This document shows positions 56,997-62,269 of a stretch of 62,269 nt of DNA, in pieces (the stretch's first letter is position 1; each line of letters starts with the position of its first letter). The stretch lies in contig NZ_QGGG01000023.1 in the NCBI RefSeq assembly GCF_003148475.1, forward strand, positions 1 to 62,269, in the 5' to 3' direction. The notes under the pieces are model-generated. The model saw nothing but the letters and a program-made list of their open reading frames with translations, did no database searches and was not told the DNA's origin. A program made the position numbers and the translations under genes. Source of the DNA: Pseudaminobacter salicylatoxidans. Its GTDB lineage: Bacteria > Pseudomonadota > Alphaproteobacteria > Rhizobiales > Rhizobiaceae.

Positions 56997-59282
56997 TCAC
57001 GCTCCCGCCGTAAACGCCGCAATCGCCGCCATGTTGACGATGTCGGAATCCTTGGCGTTGAGCGGCACGATCTGGACCGGCTTGTTGAGGCCCACCAGGA
57101 GCGGGCCGATGACCGTGCAGCCGCCGAGCTCCTGCAGCAGCTTGGTCGAGATCGAGGCCGAGTGATAGGCCGGCATGACCAGCACGTTGGCCGGGCCTGA
57201 CAGGCGGCAGAACGGGTATTGCTGCATGAGGCGCGGGTTGAGCGCGACGTCGGCGGCCATTTCGCCGTCATATTCGAAATCGACGCGGCGCTTGTCGAGG
57301 ATTTTGACCGCCTCCTGGATGCGCTCCGAGCGCTCGCCGGCCGGGTGGCCGAAGGTGGAATAGGCGAGCATGGCGATGCGCGGCTCATAGCCCATGCGGC
57401 GCGCGAAGCCGGCGGCTTCCTCGGCAATGTCGGCGATCTGCTCGGCATTGGGCATGTCGTGCACGGCCGTGTCGGCCACCAGCACGGTGCGGCCGCGGCA
57501 GAGCGCGATCGACACGCCGATGACACGGTGGCCGGGCTTGGCGTCGATGGCGCGGCGCACGTCGTCGAGCGCGGTGGAGTAGTTGCGGGTCACGCCGGTG
57601 ACGAGGCCGTCGGCATCGCCCAGCGCCACCATGGCGGCCGCGAAATGGTTGCGGTCGTTGTTGATCAGGCGCTGGCAGTCGCGCTGCAGAAAGCCCTGGC
57701 GCTGCAGGCGCTCGTAGAGATAGTCGGCATAGATGGCGTTGCGGCGCGACAGGCGCGCATTGATGATCTCGATGCCGGGCTTGTCGAGGTCGACGCCGGC
57801 TTGCCGCGCGTTTTCCTTGATGATGTCGTCGCGGCCGAGCAGGATGGCGGTGCCGAGCTTCTGGTTCACATAGGACACGGCCGCACGCATCATCTGCTCT
57901 TCCTCCCCCTCGGCGAAGACGATGCGCTTGGGCTGGCGGCGCACGCGGTCGAAGATGCGCTGCAAGGTGGAGGCGATCGGATCGCGGCGGGCCGAAAGCT
58001 CGTTGGCGTATTTGTCGAGGTCGAGGATCGGCCGGCGGGCGACGCCGGTGTCCATCGCGGCCTTCGCTACCGCCACCGGTACGGCCGAGATGAGACGCGG
58101 GTCGAACGGCACGGGGATGATGTAGTTGGGGCCGAATTTGGGCCGGTTGCCGCGATAGGCGGCGGCCACGTCGTCGGGCACGTCCTGGCGGGCGAGATCG
58201 GCCAGCGCACGGGCGGCGGCGATCTTCATCTCGTCGTTGATGGTTGTCGCACGGACATCGAGCGCGCCGCGAAAAATGTAGGGGAAGCCCAGCACATTGT
58301 TGACCTGGTTCGGGTAGTCCGAACGGCCGGTGGCCATGATGGCGTCGGTGCGGATTTCGGCGACCTCTTCGGGCGTGATCTCCGGGTCGGGATTGGCCAT
58401 GGCGAAGATGATCGGGTTCTTCGCCATGGATTGCACCATGGCAGGCGTCAGCGCGCCCTTGGCGGAGAGGCCGAAGAACACGTCCGCGCCCTCCATGGCA
58501 TCGGCAAGGCTGCGCGCGTCGGTCTCGACCGCGTGGGCCGACTTCCACTGGTTCATGCCTTCGGCGCGGCCCTTGTAGACCACGCCCTTGGTGTCGCACA
58601 GGACGATGTTTTCGGGCGCGAAGCCCATGGATTTCAGCAGTTCGATGCAGGCGATGCCGGCCGAGCCCGCGCCATTGCACACCAGCTTCGTGGTTTTCTT
58701 GTCGCGGCCGGTGACTTCGAGCGCGTTGATGAGGCCGGCGGCGGCGATGATGGCCGTGCCGTGCTGGTCGTCGTGGAAGACGGGAATGTCCATCAGTTCG
58801 CGCAGCTTCTGCTCGATGATGAAGCAGTCGGGCGCCTTGATGTCTTCCAGATTGATGCCGCCGAAGGTGGGGCCGAGATAGCGCACGCAGTTGATGAAGG
58901 CATCGACATCGGTGGTATCGACCTCAAGGTCGACGGAATCGACATCGGCGAAGCGCTTGAACAGCACCGCCTTGCCCTCCATCACCGGCTTGGAGGCCAG
59001 CGCGCCGAGATTGCCGAGGCCGAGGATGGCGGTGCCGTTGGAAATCACCGCCACCATGTTGCCGCGCGTGGTGTAGTCGAAGGCGCGGCTGGGGTCTTCG
59101 GCGATGGCCAGCACCGGCACCGCGACGCCCGGCGAATAGGCGAGCGAAAGGTCGCGCTGCGTGGCCATCGGCTTGGTGGCGTTGATCTCCAGCTTGCCGG
59201 GGCGTCCATTGGCGTGGAAATCCAGTGCTTCCTGTGCGCTCACCGAAGGGCCTGCATTGTCTGATTTGTTGCCGGATGCCAT
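56997..59282 (-). CDS. maeB: NADP-dependent malic enzyme (MaeB, fused phosphotransacetylase-like domain)
   Basis: Multimodular malic enzyme (761 residues) that decarboxylates malate to pyruvate with NADPH formation. The malic enzyme domain (about 1-430) contains [57 protein letters not shown] (catalytic lysine and metal ligands) and the nucleotide loop [15 protein letters not shown]. The C-terminal domain (about 440-761) resembles phosphotransacetylase ([47 protein letters not shown]) and is thought to be regulatory. I chose the ATG at 59282. An ATG at 59306 adds 8 residues. It is divergent from mutS. Confidence 0.94.
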   Translation of the reverse strand: MASGNKSDNAGPSVSAQEALDFHANGRPGKLEINATKPMATQRDLSLAYSPGVAVPVLAIAEDPSRAFDYTTRGNMVAVISNGTAILGLGNLGALASKPVMEGKAVLFKRFADVDSVDLEVDTTDVDAFINCVRYLGPTFGGINLEDIKAPDCFIIEQKLRELMDIPVFHDDQHGTAIIAAAGLINALEVTGRDKKTTKLVCNGAGSAGIACIELLKSMGFAPENIVLCDTKGVVYKGRAEGMNQWKSAHAVETDARSLADAMEGADVFFGLSAKGALTPAMVQSMAKNPIIFAMANPDPEITPEEVAEIRTDAIMATGRSDYPNQVNNVLGFPYIFRGALDVRATTINDEMKIAAARALADLARQDVPDDVAAAYRGNRPKFGPNYIIPVPFDPRLISAVPVAVAKAAMDTGVARRPILDLDKYANELSARRDPIASTLQRIFDRVRRQPKRIVFAEGEEEQMMRAAVSYVNQKLGTAILLGRDDIIKENARQAGVDLDKPGIEIINARLSRRNAIYADYLYERLQRQGFLQRDCQRLINNDRNHFAAAMVALGDADGLVTGVTRNYSTALDDVRRAIDAKPGHRVIGVSIALCRGRTVLVADTAVHDMPNAEQIADIAEEAAGFARRMGYEPRIAMLAYSTFGHPAGERSERIQEAVKILDKRRVDFEYDGEMAADVALNPRLMQQYPFCRLSGPANVLVMPAYHSASISTKLLQELGGCTVIGPLLVGLNKPVQIVPLNAKDSDIVNMAAIAAFTAGA

Positions 59283-59390
59283 GCTCGCGCGCCGTCCCTT
59301 ACCCATGTTTTTGTGGAGTGTTCGGGATTAAGACTACACTTCGCCCCTGTAAACCGCCAATCAGGACGAAGCTCTTTTTTGGACGAGACA

Positions 59391-62153
59391 GTGAACGACG
59401 AAACCCCGATCCGCACCGAGGCCAGCACGCCCCTTCCGGGCAGCGGCGCCGCGACCCCGATGATGGAACAGTTCATCGAGATCAAGGCGGCGAACCCGGA
59501 CTCGCTGCTGTTCTATCGCATGGGCGATTTCTACGAGCTGTTCTTCGAGGATGCCGAGATCGCCAGCCGGGCGCTGGGCATCGTGCTCACCAAACGCGGC
59601 AAGCATCAGGGCCTTGATATCCCGATGTGCGGCGTGCCGATCCATGCGGCCGACGACTATCTGCAGAAGCTGATCGGGCTTGGCCACCGCGTGGCGGTGT
59701 GCGAGCAGATCGAGGATCCGGCCGAGGCCAAGAAGCGCGGCTCGAAATCGGTGGTCAAGCGCGACGTGGTGCGGCTGGTGACGCCGGGCACCATCACGGA
59801 AGACAAGCTGCTGGCACCGGCGGAATCCAATTTCCTGATGGCGCTGGGCCGCGTGAAGGGTGGCTCGGAAACAAGAGGCGGGGAGCGCGTCAGCGCGACG
59901 GGGAGCCAGGCAAGCTATGCGCTGGCCTGGATCGAGCTGTCCACCGGCATCTTTCGCGTCGCCGAGACCAGCGCCGACAATCTGCTCGCGGACATCTTCC
60001 GCATCGACCCGCGCGAGCTGATCCTGCCCGAGCCGGTGTTTTACGATGCCGAGCTGAAGCCGGTGCTCGACCTTGTCGGGCGCGTGGCCAATCCGCAGCC
60101 GCCGAGCCTGTTCGATTCCGCCTCGGCGCCGGGCCGCATCGCGCGCTTCTTCGAGGTGGCGACGCCGGACAGTTTCGGCACGTTTTCACGCGCCGAGCTG
60201 TCGGCCATCTCAGGCGTCATCGCCTATGTCGAGAAGACCCAGAAAGCCGAGCGGCCACCGCTGTCGCGGCCTGAGCGCGAGCAGTCGGGTTCGACGCTGT
60301 TCATCGATCCGGCGACGCGCGCCAACCTGGAACTCCTGCGCACCACGAGCGGCGCGCGCGACGGCTCGCTTTTGAAGGCCATCGACCGCACGGTGACGGG
60401 CGCGGGCGCGCGGCTCCTGGCCGACCGGCTGATGTCGCCGCTGACCGACCCGAAGGCGATTGTCCGGCGGCTGGATTCGGTCGCCTTCTTCCTGCCCGAG
60501 CGGCAGCTGGCCGAGGCTTTGCGCGCCTGCCTGAAGGGCGTGTCCGACATGCCGCGCGCACTGACCCGGCTGGCGCTGAACCGTGGCGGCCCGCGCGATC
60601 TCGGGGCGCTACGCTCCGGCTTCGAGGCGGCGATGGCGCTGCGCACGCTGTTTGCCGATGTCGAGACGCCAGCCGAAATTTGCGAGGCGCTGGAGGCGAT
60701 TTCCGCGCTGCCGGTCGGCTTCGCCGATCATCTCACCGGCGCGCTGGACGACGACCTGCCGCTGCTGAAACGCGATGGCGGTTTCGTCCGCGCCGGCTAC
60801 AATTCCGAACTCGATGAGATGCGCGCGCTACGCGACGAATCGCGGCGCGTGATCGCTGGCATGGAACGCGACCTGAGCGAGGAAACCGGCATCCGCTCGC
60901 TGAAGATCCGGCACAACAATGTGCTGGGCTATTATATCGAGGTGACGGCAAACCATCAGGCGATCATGAACGGCACGGACGAGGCCAAGGCGCGCTTCAT
61001 CCACCGCCAGACCATGGCCAGCGCCATGCGCTTCACCACGACCGAACTCGCCGAGATGGAGACCAGGATCGCCAATGCCGCCGATCGCGCACTGGCGATC
61101 GAGCTTGCCGCGTTCGACACGCTGGTGGCGGAGGCGGTCGCCCAGGCCGAGACGATCCGCGCCGGCGCGGCAGCCCTTGCCGCGCTCGACGTGTCGGCAG
61201 CCCTTGCGGTGCTGGCAACCAGCGAAAACTGGTGCCGGCCGGTGGTTGACGACAGCCTCGCCTTCGAAATCGTCGGCGGCCGCCACCCGGTGGTGGAGCA
61301 GGCGCTGCGCGCGGCGGGCGAAAACGCCTTCGTGGCCAATGACTGCGACCTGTCGCCGGAAGGCGGCGCGAAGGCCGGGGCCATCTGGCTTTTGACCGGC
61401 CCCAACATGGGCGGTAAATCGACCTTCCTGCGCCAGAATGCGCTGATCGCCATCCTCGCCCAGATGGGGTCTTTCGTGCCTGCGGCAAGCGCCCATATCG
61501 GCGTTGTGGACCGGCTGTTCAGCCGCGTCGGCGCCTCGGACGATCTGGCGCGCGGGCGCTCGACCTTCATGGTCGAGATGGTGGAGACGGCGGCGATCCT
61601 CAACCAGGCGGGCGCGCGCGCGCTGGTCATCCTCGATGAGATCGGGCGTGGTACGGCGACCTTCGACGGCCTGTCGATCGCCTGGGCGGCGGTGGAATAT
61701 CTGCACGAGAAGAACCGCTGCCGCGCGATCTTCGCCACCCATTTCCACGAGATGACGGCGCTGGCCGAGAAGTTGCCGCGCCTTTCCAACGTGACCATGC
61801 GGGTGAAGGAGTGGGAAGGCGACGTGGTCTTCCTGCACGAAGTGGGCAAGGGTGCTGCCGACCGTTCCTATGGCGTGCAGGTGGCGCGGCTCGCCGGCCT
61901 GCCTGACGCCGTGGTGCAGCGGGCCAAGGACGTGCTGCATCAGCTGGAAGCGGGCGAAACTTCCGGCAAGGCCGACCGGCTGGTCGATGACCTGCCGCTG
62001 TTCTCGGCTGTGGTGAGGAAGGAAACGCCGCCCGCGCCCGCAAAGGTTGATGTTGTGGGTGCCGCCCTTGCCGTGCTCAATCTCGATGAGATGACGCCGC
62101 GCCAGGCGATGGAGGAGCTTTATCGGCTGAAGGAACTGGCGGCGCGGGGGTGA
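59391..62153 (+). CDS. mutS: DNA mismatch repair protein MutS
   Basis: Mismatch-recognition ATPase, about 920 residues. The N-terminal mismatch-binding domain has [30 protein letters not shown] with the Phe-x-Glu reading head. The connector and core follow ([25 protein letters not shown]), then the clamp, and the ATPase with Walker [18 protein letters not shown] at about 669, [20 protein letters not shown] and Walker [19 protein letters not shown] stretch of about 16 residues near 160-176 ([16 protein letters not shown]) looks like a lineage-specific loop insertion. The GTG at 59391 is the preferred start. Upstream in-frame codons extend the frame to 59313 but lack conservation. Confidence 0.94.
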   Translation: MNDETPIRTEASTPLPGSGAATPMMEQFIEIKAANPDSLLFYRMGDFYELFFEDAEIASRALGIVLTKRGKHQGLDIPMCGVPIHAADDYLQKLIGLGHRVAVCEQIEDPAEAKKRGSKSVVKRDVVRLVTPGTITEDKLLAPAESNFLMALGRVKGGSETRGGERVSATGSQASYALAWIELSTGIFRVAETSADNLLADIFRIDPRELILPEPVFYDAELKPVLDLVGRVANPQPPSLFDSASAPGRIARFFEVATPDSFGTFSRAELSAISGVIAYVEKTQKAERPPLSRPEREQSGSTLFIDPATRANLELLRTTSGARDGSLLKAIDRTVTGAGARLLADRLMSPLTDPKAIVRRLDSVAFFLPERQLAEALRACLKGVSDMPRALTRLALNRGGPRDLGALRSGFEAAMALRTLFADVETPAEICEALEAISALPVGFADHLTGALDDDLPLLKRDGGFVRAGYNSELDEMRALRDESRRVIAGMERDLSEETGIRSLKIRHNNVLGYYIEVTANHQAIMNGTDEAKARFIHRQTMASAMRFTTTELAEMETRIANAADRALAIELAAFDTLVAEAVAQAETIRAGAAALAALDVSAALAVLATSENWCRPVVDDSLAFEIVGGRHPVVEQALRAAGENAFVANDCDLSPEGGAKAGAIWLLTGPNMGGKSTFLRQNALIAILAQMGSFVPAASAHIGVVDRLFSRVGASDDLARGRSTFMVEMVETAAILNQAGARALVILDEIGRGTATFDGLSIAWAAVEYLHEKNRCRAIFATHFHEMTALAEKLPRLSNVTMRVKEWEGDVVFLHEVGKGAADRSYGVQVARLAGLPDAVVQRAKDVLHQLEAGETSGKADRLVDDLPLFSAVVRKETPPAPAKVDVVGAALAVLNLDEMTPRQAMEELYRLKELAARG

Positions 62154-62169
62154 GGCGGGGTCGCCAAAG

Positions 62170-62269
62170 GCTAACATTACAGTTGCGCTTTTGATTTGAG
62201 GTGTGCTCGTCGCGCTTTGGCTTGATGTGCTCTTCGCCAGAGCGACCAGGCGATGATGTATGATGGTTC
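62170..62269 (-). mobile_element. Transposase C-terminus and insertion-sequence end (right edge)
   Basis: On the minus strand a frame enters from beyond the window and ends with TAA at 62177-62179. It encodes 30 residues including IIAWSLWRRAHQAKARRAHL and then KSKAQL. The WSxWRRxHQAxA pattern is a recurrent transposase C-terminus (IS701-like, by memory). Two bases beyond the stop lies GCTAACATTACAGTT (62170-62184), the counterpart of the sequence at the left edge. The stretch 62154-62169 after mutS is the only spacer. Confidence 0.5.

Overview
The window is GC-rich chromosomal DNA of an alphaproteobacterium, most likely a Rhizobiales member near Mesorhizobium, Aminobacter or other Phyllobacteriaceae. 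The signs are the dnaK-dnaJ-pmtA-pyrF neighbourhood, a RegB/RegA (ActS/ActR) redox pair, a complete smoEFGK-smoS-mtlK polyol operon, a CtrA-type TTAA-N7-TTAAC box, and several intergenic palindromic repeats of the kind scattered through rhizobial genomes. All identifications come from reading the sequence; no database was searched.

Layout. 1-86 and 62170-62269 look like the two ends of an insertion sequence. The left end cuts into a Gfo/Idh/MocA oxidoreductase gene (89-775). 0.9-7.8 kb: an M48 metalloprotease, the heat-shock pair dnaK and dnaJ, pmtA (membrane lipid methylation), an FMN reductase, pyrF and a DUF1330 gene. 8-14.8 kb: an intracellular PHA depolymerase, a transglutaminase-like peptidase behind a CtrA box, comM, gshB and a GGDEF-EAL protein. 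14.9-21.9 kb: a sugar or aldonic-acid oxidation cluster (SDR dehydrogenase, SMP-30 lactonase, gnd, TIM-barrel isomerase, Gfo/Idh dehydrogenase, aldo/keto reductase) with a Fur-family regulator inside it. 22.1-29.2 kb: prfC, a small phosphonate operon (DUF1045-phnM-phnN) and hrpB. 29.2-41.2 kb: actS/actR, gamma-glutamyltransferase, rpmF, mtgA, ispA, a hybrid histidine kinase, a methyltransferase, a lytic transglycosylase and ispG.

41.4-51.2 kb is a sorbitol/mannitol locus. A SorC-family regulator and the smo-mtlK operon are 2.3 kb apart but carry the same bipartite operator (two AATTGC cores exactly 19 bp apart). At smoE it overlaps the -10 of a promoter with a perfect TTGACA -35. ArsR/AHSA1, DUF1127 and LysR genes sit between them. 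deoC and a two-domain ALDH16-type aldehyde dehydrogenase follow.

54.97-56.86 kb is the most unusual stretch. It is an AT-richer two-gene cassette encoding a SAMHD1-like HD dNTP hydrolase with an intact active site and a small YwgA/SocA-like protein, set between housekeeping genes. I regard it as an acquired module and a candidate defence or toxin-antitoxin-like system. maeB and mutS fill the right end. I saw no rRNA, tRNA or CRISPR array.
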